Shown here: positions 17,154 through 26,011 of the stretch, one piece after another
Numbering within the stretch: the stretch's first letter is position 1
Layout: the number at the start of each line of letters is the position of its first letter
Assembly: GCF_008122265.1 (NCBI RefSeq)
Contig: NZ_CP043042.1
Span: forward strand, 124,001 to 188,000
DNA length: 64,000 nt
From: Marinobacter fonticola
GTDB taxonomy: Bacteria > Pseudomonadota > Gammaproteobacteria > Pseudomonadales > Oleiphilaceae
Reading direction: 5' to 3'
Translations under genes and position numbers: made by a program
Notes under the pieces: generated by a model
Told to the model about the DNA's origin: nothing
The model's database searches: none
The model's input: only the letters and a program-made list of their open reading frames with translations

Positions 17154-18212
17154 TCAGGAGCGGGAAACCACCTGTTCCGGCTCGGCTTCGTTGGGGCGCC
17201 GCTCCAGTACCTCGCGGCGGCGGTCGCGGAACCAGCGTAGTGCCGGTTTTTCCACCCAGCGGTGAATGCCATAGGCCAGGATAAACGCGGTTAAAACGGC
17301 CAGCGCCACGCCGGCCTGGCCGGGTAAACCCGCTTCGTAGCTCAAATTGATGATGCCGTAGCCGATGTTCTGGTGAACCAGGTAAAGCGCATAGGACAGG
17401 CTGCCCAGCCACAGCAAGACCCGGTTGGCCAGAAAGTTGAGGTAGCCGCACACCGCCAGGATGAACACGCCGTAGCAACCCGCCACAAACAAATTGAACG
17501 GTGCTTTGTAAGCAATCAGGCAATGCAGCATCGAGAGCGTTAGTAGGCAGCGGTCGGCCACCGGCGGACGGCCGTAACGGTGCCACTGGAAGAGCAGCAT
17601 GCCGCTGATAAACAGGGGCGCATATTTGACGAACAAAAGCTCCTTAACCAGAAATTCGTAGGTTTCGGGAATCTGCTTCCAGTAAATAACGCCGATGTAG
17701 CTGCCCACCACCCAGAGCCAGAATACACCGTGCAATCGACGACCGGCACCGAGGCTGTAAAACAGAATGGCCATCCAAACGTAGAAGGTGGCTTCGACAA
17801 CCAAGCTCCAGTAGGCGCCGTCCACCGGGCTAAAACCCAGATACTCGTGTAGAAGGGTGAAATTCCACAAGGTGCCGGTCAGCCCCACTGCACGGTCTGC
17901 AGGACCGAGCAAATAAACCGACAGGCTGGTCAATAGAATACCCACCCAGAGGGCAGGCAGCAGCCGAAACGCCCGTGCTAGTCCGAACCAGCCCGCGCCC
18001 GGCGTGCGCTCCAGGGTCATGAAGATGACGAAGCCACTCAGGATATAGAACAGGTGCACGCCGTAGCGGCCGAAGTCGAAGAAACTCCAAGGCGTAAAAC
18101 CGTGGCCATAGAGTTCGTGGTAATACGGGATGTAGTGAAACAGCACGACGCTCACCGCCGCGATTCCGCGTAGGGCATCCAATGCCTGAAGACGCTGGGT
18201 GTTCTCGGCCAT
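17154..18212 (-). CDS. Acyltransferase family 3 membrane protein
   Basis: The 352-residue protein has about ten membrane segments. The N-terminus (LDALRGIAAVSVVLFHY) with its conserved arginine and histidine, and GVHLFYILSGFVI, identify the acyltransferase-3 family, which O-acylates sugars of LPS, exopolysaccharide or other envelope glycans. The ATG at 18212 places the first conserved segment near the start; an upstream TTG at 18239 is unlikely. The neighbour ExoD may also concern polysaccharide, but they are convergent and not an operon. Confidence 0.87.
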   Translation of the reverse strand: MAENTQRLQALDALRGIAAVSVVLFHYIPYYHELYGHGFTPWSFFDFGRYGVHLFYILSGFVIFMTLERTPGAGWFGLARAFRLLPALWVGILLTSLSVYLLGPADRAVGLTGTLWNFTLLHEYLGFSPVDGAYWSLVVEATFYVWMAILFYSLGAGRRLHGVFWLWVVGSYIGVIYWKQIPETYEFLVKELLFVKYAPLFISGMLLFQWHRYGRPPVADRCLLTLSMLHCLIAYKAPFNLFVAGCYGVFILAVCGYLNFLANRVLLWLGSLSYALYLVHQNIGYGIINLSYEAGLPGQAGVALAVLTAFILAYGIHRWVEKPALRWFRDRRREVLERRPNEAEPEQVVSRS

Positions 18213-18434
18213 GTAAGGGGTCCGTCCGATGAAAGCCAATAGCGGTTCAAAACGGGCAGAGGTTCAAAACCGCGGTTCTTTACAACCGGGCGTGTTTTGG
18301 AACCAAGCGTGCTTTAAAACCAGCAGTAGTTAAAAACAAACAGTTTATGCCGGATTAGCAGTCTCGCGGAGGCCTTTTCACTACCATCTGATTGCGCCTG
18401 CCTTACCATTTAGACAGGCGCAGGGCCTGAAACA

Positions 18435-19316
18435 TCAGCCCGCCTCCCCGACCAGCGCGGCCCGCTTGCGGCTCACGCGGTGCTGGCGCAGGCCGATCAG
18501 GATCAATGGCACGACGATCATGCTACTGCCCAGCAAAAACCACAAGTCAGGGGTTTCCCCGAACCAGAACCAACCCAGCACCACCGCCCAGATCAGCCCA
18601 GTGTACTCTGCGGAGGTCACTTGGCTGGCCTCTACCTGGCGGTAGGCCAACAGCACCGTCACGTTGTAGCCGAGGATGAACACGGATGAGCCAATGGCAT
18701 TGAACAGGATCGATGCGTCCCAGGCCGCTCCCTCCCACAGCATGAGCGCGGTGGCGGCTGGCAGCACCAGCAGGTAGCTGAGGAACAGCTTATGCACCAT
18801 CGACTGCCCGCTGGGAAGTTTGCGCACCATCAACGCATTGACCGCCAGCGATGCCGCCACCACCAAAGCGCTCAGGGCCATCCAATTCACCTCCACCGGG
18901 CGCAGGATTACCACAATGCCAATAAAGCCGCTGATCACCGCAAATAGGCTGCGGCCATCCAACCGTTCGCGCAGAAAGACCACCGACAACACCATGACCA
19001 GCACGGGTGCAGCGTAGAAAATGGCGTTGGCGGTGGCCAGCGGCAACGCGCCCAGGGCCATAACCATAGCGACGATGCCGATCAGGTGAATGTGCGCGCG
19101 CACGGTATGAATGCCGAGCCCTTCGAACACATGGCTGCCGTTGATCTGACGCCACAAAGGCACAAGTAGCAGCAAGGTGATGACACAGCGCAGGAACACG
19201 AACTGGAACACCGGCGTATCCGGGCCCAGCAGCTTGATGAAGACATCGGAAACCAAGGCCATTGCATTGCCGATAATCAGCAACAGAATGGCGCTGTTAA
19301 CGGTGCGTCCGGACAT
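18435..19316 (-). CDS. EamA/DMT-family transporter
   Basis: The 293-residue protein has ten predicted membrane helices in two EamA repeats (IIGNAMALVSDVFIKLLG in the first; LAYRQVEASQVTSAEYTGLIWAVVLGWFWFGE in the second). DMT transporters export or import metabolites such as amino acids. The ATG has GGAG at good spacing. It is divergent from a LysR regulator across a 243-base gap, the usual layout of a LysR protein controlling a transporter. Confidence 0.85.
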   Translation of the reverse strand: MSGRTVNSAILLLIIGNAMALVSDVFIKLLGPDTPVFQFVFLRCVITLLLLVPLWRQINGSHVFEGLGIHTVRAHIHLIGIVAMVMALGALPLATANAIFYAAPVLVMVLSVVFLRERLDGRSLFAVISGFIGIVVILRPVEVNWMALSALVVAASLAVNALMVRKLPSGQSMVHKLFLSYLLVLPAATALMLWEGAAWDASILFNAIGSSVFILGYNVTVLLAYRQVEASQVTSAEYTGLIWAVVLGWFWFGETPDLWFLLGSSMIVVPLILIGLRQHRVSRKRAALVGEAG

Positions 19317-19396
19317 GACTTTCTCCTGCGTGGGAATGGAACCCGGTTAACGAAGAGTCCAGTCTAGTGCGCTGCTTTTATCCTGTTTAATGATAT

Positions 19397-19425
19397 TTGA
19401 AAACGCTACATTAGTTATTTAGATA
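19397..19425 (+). promoter_or_regulatory. Possible sigma-70 promoter for the LysR gene
   Basis: TTGAAA (19397-19402), a 17-base spacer and TAGATA (19420-19425) fit sigma-70 elements in the only AT-rich part of the divergent gap. Downstream, up to the start codon, lies a run of short repeats (GCTAGATAG twice, AGGnGTACCGG twice at about 19505 and 19547) that may bind a regulator. Confidence 0.4.
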
Positions 19426-19559
19426 ATAGGCGGACAGAGTAGGAAAGCGGCTAGCGAGATAGATGCTAGAGGGTCGATGGATAAGCGCTAGATAGTCGAT
19501 AGATAGGCGTACCGGTTTAGAGGCTAGATAGAAGCACCCTAAATAGGAGTACCGGAACG

Positions 19560-20525
19560 ATGAAATTGCCACCCCTGCGGGCCTTACCGGTTTTCGAGGC
19601 CGTTGCCCGGCTCAACAGTTTTTCCCGGGCGGCGGAGGAGTTGAACATCAGTCAGAGTGCGGTCAGCCACCAGGTCAAGGCACTGGAAGCGTATCTGGGC
19701 GAAGCGCTGTTCCAGCGCAATGGCCGCTATCTGGTATTGACCGAGGAAGGCCGGACCTACCACGACAACATCAGCTCTGCGCTACTGCAGATCGAGCGGG
19801 CCACGGAAGCGGTATTGGGTGAAGCCACCTCGCGCCTGCGGCTGGCGGTGTTCAGCTCCTTCGCCGTGCGCTGGCTGATTCCGCGGCTCCCCAGTTTGCA
19901 GCGGGCCCATTCCCAGCTGGACCTGGTGCTGGAGATGACCGGTGAATCGCCTCAGCTGTCCGATCGAGTGGCGGACTGCTTCATTACCATCCACAGGAAC
20001 AGCCAGGCCTTTACCTACGACCTGCTCTACCGGGAGCGTCTGTTTCCCATCTGCAGCCGGCAATACTGGCGCACGATATGTGAACAACTGGGTCTGCCCG
20101 AGGACAGCGTCGAAGATGAACGCCTGTCGCTGACGCCCGAGCAGGTGGCCTGCTTTCCGTTGCTGTCGACGTACAGCATTTACGACCGCGAGTCCGGCGA
20201 CTGGGACGCCTGGTTTGGCGTAGCGGAGCAACCGTTGCCCGCCAAGACCCGTATCCAGCATTTCAGCCACATGCTGATGGCGCTGGAAGCGGCGCGCTTT
20301 CATCAGGGGATCGCCCTGACCAACGACTACATGCTCAGCGACGAGGCCGACGCCCAGGCCTTCGTGCGGCTGCCCTGTCATTCCCTGATCACTGGCGACC
20401 GCTTTTACTTCGCCCACAAGACCAGTCGCCGTAACGAACAGGGCATTCGCATGGTCCGGCGCTGGCTGATCGAACAGGCGATTGCCAGCGGTTTGCGTAT
20501 CCGAAGTGAGGCGGATCCGGCCTGA
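19560..20525 (+). CDS. LysR-family transcriptional regulator (GcvA-like)
   Basis: The 321-residue protein begins with PPLRALPVFEAVARLNSFSRAAEELNISQSAVSHQVKALE, the GcvA/AmpR subgroup form of the LysR winged helix. The rest is the periplasmic-binding-like effector domain (RLRLAVFSSFAVRWLIPRLP). It probably controls the divergent EamA transporter gene and itself; the inducer is unknown. The long leader contains short repeats that may be its operators. Confidence 0.9.
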   Translation: MKLPPLRALPVFEAVARLNSFSRAAEELNISQSAVSHQVKALEAYLGEALFQRNGRYLVLTEEGRTYHDNISSALLQIERATEAVLGEATSRLRLAVFSSFAVRWLIPRLPSLQRAHSQLDLVLEMTGESPQLSDRVADCFITIHRNSQAFTYDLLYRERLFPICSRQYWRTICEQLGLPEDSVEDERLSLTPEQVACFPLLSTYSIYDRESGDWDAWFGVAEQPLPAKTRIQHFSHMLMALEAARFHQGIALTNDYMLSDEADAQAFVRLPCHSLITGDRFYFAHKTSRRNEQGIRMVRRWLIEQAIASGLRIRSEADPA

Positions 20526-20650
20526 ACCGGGTCATCTTGCAGCGGACTATTTTTCTTCCCGGGTCAATATGTCGCCTTTCCCTTCCAATTTGTGGGAGCG
20601 ACGTGTAGTTTTTGAGTCAAATGTTAAACGCCGTCAAAGGAGGTTTTTGC

Positions 20651-20854
20651 TTGACCACAACAAGAATAATCGGATTGGTCGTCCTCGTGATCGGTGTGCT
20701 TCTGTTGTACTTCGGCTGGCAGTCGACGCAGAGCGTGGGTGAGCAACTTTCGGAGACCCTGACCGGACGTTTCTCCGATGAAACCATGTGGTATCTGATT
20801 GGTGGCGCTGCGGCAGCGATCGGGGGCGCTTTTATGGTGTTCTGCAGGAATTGA
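20651..20854 (+). CDS. DUF3185 small membrane protein
   Basis: The product is 67 residues with two membrane helices (IIGLVVLVIGVLLLYFGW and MWYLIGGAAAAIGGAFMVF) joined by SVGEQLSETLTGRFSDETMW, the DUF3185 signature. The start is a TTG: AAAGGAGG ends seven bases before it, and family members begin at this point. A longer frame from 20612 would put the ribosome site inside the gene. Function unknown. Confidence 0.8.
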   Translation: MTTTRIIGLVVLVIGVLLLYFGWQSTQSVGEQLSETLTGRFSDETMWYLIGGAAAAIGGAFMVFCRN

Positions 20855-20944
20855 TCGTGCTCAGTCCGTCGCTCTGCATCTCCTTGGTGCGAGCGCCCTT
20901 TGCTGGCAGAGATAGAGCGGTGTCCTTGCCGTTTTCGGATCCGG

Positions 20945-21436
20945 TCAGGACGCTATAACCGACACTGTATCGCCCTCCCGAATCGTTCCACCGGCGACCA
21001 CCTTCGCCGTAATGCCGCCGTGACCGCGGATAGCGTTATACCCACCCGGGCCAAAAATGGCTTCCATCTTGGAACAGGGATGGCAGAGCCCGGTCATCTC
21101 CAATACCACGTTGCCGATCCTGAATTGCCGGTTTTTCAGCGCCAGCAGGTTAAGACCGCTGACCATCAGGTTGCGGCGTAGCAGTTCCGGCGGAACATCC
21201 GGCAGGTGCAGCAGAGACGCCATCGCGGGCAGATGTTCGGCCTGGATCAGAGTGACCTGGCGTTTGCTCTCCGGCCGGCCTTTGAAGCGATCGCCCTCCA
21301 GGCCAAGGCCAATTTCCGCTATCGCCGAGTCTACTCGAACCATGGGTTCGCCCCGTGCTGGCCGAAGGCCGATCCAGACCAAACGGCCCAGTTGGGGTAA
21401 CGTCTGTATCAAATCTTTCAGGGTGGGTGAAGTCAT
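20945..21436 (-). CDS. MOSC domain protein
   Basis: The 163-residue protein is a single MOSC domain: GLEGDRFKGR near residue 50, RRNLMVSGLNLLALKNRQFRIGNVVLE, and the conserved cysteine segment TGLCHPCSKME. MOSC domains bind molybdenum cofactor or its sulfur and occur in amidoxime-reducing and sulfurtransferase proteins; stand-alone bacterial copies such as YiiM reduce N-hydroxylated bases. The ATG at 21436 is preferred to a TTG two codons upstream. It is divergent from the decarboxylase gene. Confidence 0.88.
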   Translation of the reverse strand: MTSPTLKDLIQTLPQLGRLVWIGLRPARGEPMVRVDSAIAEIGLGLEGDRFKGRPESKRQVTLIQAEHLPAMASLLHLPDVPPELLRRNLMVSGLNLLALKNRQFRIGNVVLEMTGLCHPCSKMEAIFGPGGYNAIRGHGGITAKVVAGGTIREGDTVSVIAS

Positions 21437-21637
21437 TGTCAAAAAAACGGCTCCAAGCCGAGGCGCTGGGTGGGGGGTTGCTGGAAAAGTTCATGCCAGG
21501 CGCAGTGTGTGTGCTTATGGGTGAATATGCTCATTTCCCGCTTTTCCAATTGCCTCTACATTCGCGCGCACATCGGTACAGGATTGTTTCTGTGCCCCTT
21601 TAAGGCGTCTCTCTCAGTGGAGGACATTCAGACGTCC

Positions 21638-22813
21638 ATGAACGAACACCAGTCCATTCAAGTTACCGACTACTATGACGCGGCGACATTCAGTCGCATT
21701 AAGGCGCTTGCTGATACCAAGGAAACCCCGTTCCTGGTCGTGGATACAGCGACCATTGGCCGTCACTACAACGAGCTGGTGGATAACTTCCCTTACGCCA
21801 AGGTCTACTACGCCGTGAAGGCCAATCCGGCCCCGGAAGTGCTGACGTTGCTGCGGGACAAGGGCTCCAACTTCGATATCGCGTCGATCTACGAGCTGGA
21901 CAAGGTCATGGCGCTGGATGTGTCTGCCGATCGCATCAGCTACGGTAACACCATCAAGAAAGCCAAGGACATCCGCTACTTCTACGAGCGCGGTGTGCGC
22001 CTGTTCGCTACCGACTCCGAAGCCGACCTGCGCAATATCGCCAAGGCAGCCCCGGGCTCGAAGATCTACGTGCGCATCCTGACCGAAGGCACTCAGACCG
22101 CTGACTGGCCGCTATCCCGCAAGTTCGGTTGCCATACCGACATGGCGATGGATCTGCTGATCCTGGCCCGTGACCTTGGGCTGGTGCCCTACGGCGTGTC
22201 GTTCCACGTCGGTTCACAGCAGCGCGAAATCGGCGCCTGGGACGCGGCGCTGGGCAACGTCAAGGTGATCTTCGACCGCCTGCGCGAAGAAGACGGCATC
22301 GAACTGAAGATGATCAACATGGGCGGCGGCTTCCCGGCCAACTACATGACCCGCACCAACGAGCTGGGCACCTACGCGGAAGAAATCGAGCGCTTTATTC
22401 GCGAAGACTTCGGCGACGAATTCCCGGAGATCATTATCGAGCCGGGCCGTTCGCTGATCGCCAACGCCGGCATCTTGGTCAGTGAGGTGGTACTGATTTC
22501 CCGCAAGTCACGCACTGGCCTGCACCGCTGGGTGTTCACCGACGTGGGCAAGTTCTCGGGCCTGATCGAGACCCTGGACGAGTCCATCAAGTTCCCGATC
22601 TACACCGAAAAAACCGGTGAGTGCGAGGACGTGGTGATCGCCGGCCCGACCTGCGACAGCGCCGATATCATGTACGAGCACTACAAGTACGGCCTGCCGT
22701 TGAACCTGGCCATGGGCGACCGCCTCTACTGGCTGACCACCGGTGCTTACACGACCACCTACAGCGCGGTGTGCTTTAACGGCTTCCCTCCGCTGCAGGA
22801 CTACTACATCTAA
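21638..22813 (+). CDS. Ornithine/lysine decarboxylase, alanine-racemase fold
   Basis: The 391-residue protein is a group IV PLP decarboxylase: PLP lysine in YYAVKANP (Lys61), FDIASIYELDKVMAL, the phosphate-binding GGGFP, EPGRSLIA, and the dimer-interface cysteine segment GPTCDSAD. It makes putrescine or cadaverine in the cytosol; relatives often accept both substrates, so specificity is left open. The frame is open 56 codons further upstream, but that part is unlike family proteins; a GGAGG at 21619-21623 lies 14 bases before the ATG. Confidence 0.9.
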   Translation: MNEHQSIQVTDYYDAATFSRIKALADTKETPFLVVDTATIGRHYNELVDNFPYAKVYYAVKANPAPEVLTLLRDKGSNFDIASIYELDKVMALDVSADRISYGNTIKKAKDIRYFYERGVRLFATDSEADLRNIAKAAPGSKIYVRILTEGTQTADWPLSRKFGCHTDMAMDLLILARDLGLVPYGVSFHVGSQQREIGAWDAALGNVKVIFDRLREEDGIELKMINMGGGFPANYMTRTNELGTYAEEIERFIREDFGDEFPEIIIEPGRSLIANAGILVSEVVLISRKSRTGLHRWVFTDVGKFSGLIETLDESIKFPIYTEKTGECEDVVIAGPTCDSADIMYEHYKYGLPLNLAMGDRLYWLTTGAYTTTYSAVCFNGFPPLQDYYI

Positions 22814-22826
22814 GCGCCGCAAAAAT

Positions 22827-22856
22827 GGCCAGCAGGATCGTCCGGTCCTGCTGGCC
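22827..22856 (+). other. Strong stem-loop after the decarboxylase gene
   Basis: A perfect 11-bp inverted repeat (GGCCAGCAGGA, 22827-22837, with 22846-22856) lies just after the stop. There is no T run on the plus side, but a run of A precedes it, so it would terminate better on the minus strand. It may be a 3' stabiliser or a factor-dependent terminator. Confidence 0.6.
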
Positions 22857-22946
22857 GCCTGCCCGCACACCGATTAAACTCTTTGCCTTCTGGCTGGCGC
22901 ATCATTCTGCCTCCCCAGTGTTTTTGCAGGGATAGACCGCAAGTCC

Positions 22947-23873
22947 ATGGCGAGATGTTCGTTTTTCGTGCTTTTGCTGCTGCCGTTCATGCTGCATGCA
23001 GAGATTTACCGCTACACCGACGAGAACGGTGTGGTGCACTTCGGTGATCGCAAGGTCCAGGGCCGGCAGCAGGAAGAGGTCCGTATCCGTAGCGGCGGTT
23101 CCGACTGGCAGCGCTACCAGATTGATATCGTGACCGCTGACGGCGTGGTGCTGACCGAGGCCGAGCGCGAGCGCATCGAGGCGGACGTGAATCATGTCTA
23201 TCGGTTCTTCGACGATATCCTCTATTTCGACCTGTTCCGTACGGTGCCGGTCAACATCCTGATCCTGCCGGACGCGGCCAGCTACCGCAGCTACCTGCGT
23301 CAATATATTGAAGGGGCGGTGCCGCCCTCCTACGGGATTTTTCTCGGCGCCACTCACCAGATCGTGGTCTACATCCGCGACGAGGATCGGGACGCCACGT
23401 TCCGCACCATTAGCCACGAGACCGGCCATGCGGTTCTTGCCTCGCTGACGCGCTATATGCCCGCCTGGCTCAACGAGGGGTTGGCGGAGCAGATGGAGAT
23501 GCTGGAGCGCCAGGGCGATCATCTGACGATCCGGGTGCACCCGGATAACACCGAGGTGGTTGAATACCTGCGGGAGAGACAGTTGCTGCCGAAGGTGGCG
23601 GATTTTCTCTCGATGCAGAGCCGGGACTGGCGTAACCATTACATCGACCGGGGCTATTCCTTGCAGGCCCAGACCGGCGAGTTTGTCTACTTCCTGCTGT
23701 CGACACCGACCGGGCGCAGCTTCCTCACCCGGCTGGTTCACCAGTACAAGCGCGGCGACCGCACGCTGGCCGCTTACCTGGTGGATCAACATTATGTTGG
23801 CGGCATGCGCGTCATGCAGGACAATTGGGCGCTCTGGCTGCAGGGACGACGGACGGATTCGGTAAGCTTTTGA
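22947..23873 (+). CDS. Exported zinc peptidase with DUF4124 domain
   Basis: The 308-residue protein has a signal peptide (CSFFVLLLLPFMLHA), a short DUF4124 domain (IYRYTDENGVVHFGDR, 20-35) and a gluzincin-type peptidase domain with HETGH (157-161) and the downstream glutamate of NEGLAEQ (Glu177), expected zinc ligands. It probably acts in the periplasm. DUF4124 is common at the N-terminus of envelope proteins of this group. The substrate is unknown. Confidence 0.82.
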   Translation: MARCSFFVLLLLPFMLHAEIYRYTDENGVVHFGDRKVQGRQQEEVRIRSGGSDWQRYQIDIVTADGVVLTEAERERIEADVNHVYRFFDDILYFDLFRTVPVNILILPDAASYRSYLRQYIEGAVPPSYGIFLGATHQIVVYIRDEDRDATFRTISHETGHAVLASLTRYMPAWLNEGLAEQMEMLERQGDHLTIRVHPDNTEVVEYLRERQLLPKVADFLSMQSRDWRNHYIDRGYSLQAQTGEFVYFLLSTPTGRSFLTRLVHQYKRGDRTLAAYLVDQHYVGGMRVMQDNWALWLQGRRTDSVSF

Positions 23874-23910
23874 TCACACAAACGGAATATCCCCAACGAG
23901 GATGGACACC

Positions 23911-24684
23911 ATGATTGAATGGTTTACCTGGATTCACGACCCCCAGGCCTGGATTGCACTGGCGACGCTGGCGCTGCTGGAAATCGTGCTGGGCATCGAC
24001 AACATCATTTTCATCTCCATCCTGGTCGGGCGCCTGCCCGAGCACCAGCGCAACCGGGCCCGGGTGATTGGCCTGGGCCTGGCGATGGTATCCCGTATCC
24101 TGTTGCTGCTTTCCCTGGCCTGGGTGATGACCCTGACCAGTCCGCTGTTCACCGTGCTGGCGCAGGAAATTTCCGGCCGTGACCTGATCCTGATCGTCGG
24201 TGGCCTGTTCCTGTTGGGCAAGAGCGTGCATGAGATCCACAACAGCCTAGAGGGCGAGGAAGAACACGTAGGCGCCAAGGCGATGGCGAGCTTCGGCGCA
24301 ATTCTGGCCCAGATCGCGGTTATCGATATCGTGTTCAGTCTCGACTCGGTGATCACAGCGGTGGGTATGGCGGATCATGTGGCTGTGATGGTCATCGCCG
24401 TGGTCATTGCGGTTGCTGTGATGATGCTGGCAGCCAAGCCCATTGGCGAGTTCGTGGACGACCATCCCACCATCAAGATGCTGGCATTGAGTTTCCTGAT
24501 CCTGGTGGGCGTGGCCTTGCTGGGCGAAGGCTTCGACCAGCACATTCCGAAAGGCTACATCTACTTCGCCATGGCCTTCTCCTTCGCTGTGGAGATCCTC
24601 AACCTGCGCATGCGCAAGAAGGCCCAGGACAAGGTGCGCTTGCATCGCCCGATTGTAGAAGACGGCAAGCACACCGAGCATTGA
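23911..24684 (+). CDS. TerC-family integral membrane protein
   Basis: The protein has about seven membrane segments and TerC hallmarks: ALLEIVLGIDNIIFISIL near the start and IAVIDIVFSLDSVITAVGMADH in the middle, with conserved acidic residues inside the helices. Family members export manganese or load metal into exported proteins, and some were first linked to tellurite resistance. GAGG directly abuts an ATG at 23902, while the ATG at 23911 has proper spacing, so the shorter form is chosen. No yybP-ykoY riboswitch was seen. Confidence 0.85.
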   Translation: MIEWFTWIHDPQAWIALATLALLEIVLGIDNIIFISILVGRLPEHQRNRARVIGLGLAMVSRILLLLSLAWVMTLTSPLFTVLAQEISGRDLILIVGGLFLLGKSVHEIHNSLEGEEEHVGAKAMASFGAILAQIAVIDIVFSLDSVITAVGMADHVAVMVIAVVIAVAVMMLAAKPIGEFVDDHPTIKMLALSFLILVGVALLGEGFDQHIPKGYIYFAMAFSFAVEILNLRMRKKAQDKVRLHRPIVEDGKHTEH

Positions 24685-24725
24685 TCCGCAGGCACGTTCA
24701 GCGGGTCGCTTTTGCCTGGGTAAGG

Positions 24726-25907
24726 CTAGGAGGACCGCGTTCGAAGATCCAACGTAAAAGCCAGCGGCAATACCAGCACAGCGTAGACGATCAGGGTGAT
24801 CAGCGCGTGATTGGGATTACCCGTGCTATCGGCAATCAGCCCGCCGAGCATGGGCACGGCGAACGCCAGGGTGTAGCCGATGGTGAAGTTCCCGGCCGCC
24901 AGCCGTCCGGTGTCTTCGCTACGGCTGACCAGTGGCGGCAAGGCGACCAGCAGTATCAACAGCCAGGCCGCCGTCAGACTCATCAGGAAGGCGAAAACAA
25001 TACTCAGCAACCCGGTGGTGGCCAGAAATAGACCAAGCGTGACGGCGGCGAGTGCCAGCATGATCACGATCAACGAGCGCCGCCCCACCCAGTAGCGGGA
25101 CGTCTTGAGCATGATCAGCGAGGCGGCGACCTGGGCCAGGTTGAACCAGAACAGGGCCCGGTCCAGGGTTTCGAGCGCACCGCGCTGCTCCAGGACATTG
25201 GCCATATAGGCGTTGGTGCCGAAGAACAGGGCGCTGGAGGCACCCAGCAGCAAACCCAGTTTCCAGGTCAATGGATTGCGCCAGTCCGGCACCCAGGCTG
25301 GGCGTTCAGACGTGATCTTACGCCGGCTTTTAGGCAAGAAAAGCAGGCCTGCCACCAGCAATCCGGGCAGCGACCAGGCCAGCAGGGTCAGGCGCCAGCT
25401 GTCATCGGTCAGCGGCATCAACACCGGCAGGGTCACCCCGGCCCCGATAAACTCGCCCATCAGCATCCCGTTCATGTACACCGAGGAGCCCAGAGCCAGA
25501 TGGGCCGGTTTGAGCCAGACCGTTAACAGGGCCGGTAATGCAGGCTGCATGATGGCGATGCCAAGACCCATAACGGCGCTGGCGGCCAGCAGCGTAAAGG
25601 CGTCAGGCGCCAGGCCGCGCAGACTCGAGCCAACGGCAACGACGATCAGAGCCAAGGCCAGCGCGGTACGGGCGCCCAGCCGGGAAATTGCCAGCGAACC
25701 AGGCATAGCGCCGATAGCCAGCATCAGCACTGGAACGGTGGTCAGGGCGCCGGTTAAAGCCTGTGATAGGGCCAGCTCATCGGCAATAAACGGCGCCAGC
25801 GGCGGCGCCACCAGCACGGGAATCCGTAGATAGAGCCCGGCCAGCCAGAGCAGGACGAGTACCGGAAGGGCTTCGCGGAGGGTAAATTGGGAGGTGTTCT
25901 GGGCCAT
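24726..25907 (-). CDS. MFS transporter, CynX/NimT-like
   Basis: The 393-residue protein has twelve predicted membrane helices. The LYLRIPVLVAPPLAPFIADEL start and the LTTVPVLMLAIGAMPGSLAISRLGAR segment match the CynX/NimT branch of the major facilitator superfamily, known for cyanate or 2-nitroimidazole transport. The real substrate cannot be told. The ATG at 25907 is preferred to a TTG six codons upstream; no good ribosome site is seen. Confidence 0.83.
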   Translation of the reverse strand: MAQNTSQFTLREALPVLVLLWLAGLYLRIPVLVAPPLAPFIADELALSQALTGALTTVPVLMLAIGAMPGSLAISRLGARTALALALIVVAVGSSLRGLAPDAFTLLAASAVMGLGIAIMQPALPALLTVWLKPAHLALGSSVYMNGMLMGEFIGAGVTLPVLMPLTDDSWRLTLLAWSLPGLLVAGLLFLPKSRRKITSERPAWVPDWRNPLTWKLGLLLGASSALFFGTNAYMANVLEQRGALETLDRALFWFNLAQVAASLIMLKTSRYWVGRRSLIVIMLALAAVTLGLFLATTGLLSIVFAFLMSLTAAWLLILLVALPPLVSRSEDTGRLAAGNFTIGYTLAFAVPMLGGLIADSTGNPNHALITLIVYAVLVLPLAFTLDLRTRSS

Positions 25908-25930
25908 GAAAAACGGGGTTACCAAGGGTT

Positions 25931-25957
25931 AGACTGGATAAAAAGGGTATCCAGTCT
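25931..25957. repeat. Inverted repeat between receptor and MFS genes
   Basis: A perfect 10-bp inverted repeat (AGACTGGATA / TATCCAGTCT) with a seven-base loop sits between two minus-strand genes, 24 bases before the MFS start codon. No T run follows on the minus strand. It could be a terminator for the receptor gene or an operator for the MFS gene. Confidence 0.6.
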
Positions 25958-26011
25958 GCCTTAACAACCCCATTGGGGGAACCTCCTGTGTTGGAAGGTT
26001 CAGGCCAGATT

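Noticed and set aside
21470..21637. N-terminal extension of 56 codons on the decarboxylase
   Set aside because: The extension is cysteine-rich and unlike family proteins, and the family starts near the ATG at 21638.
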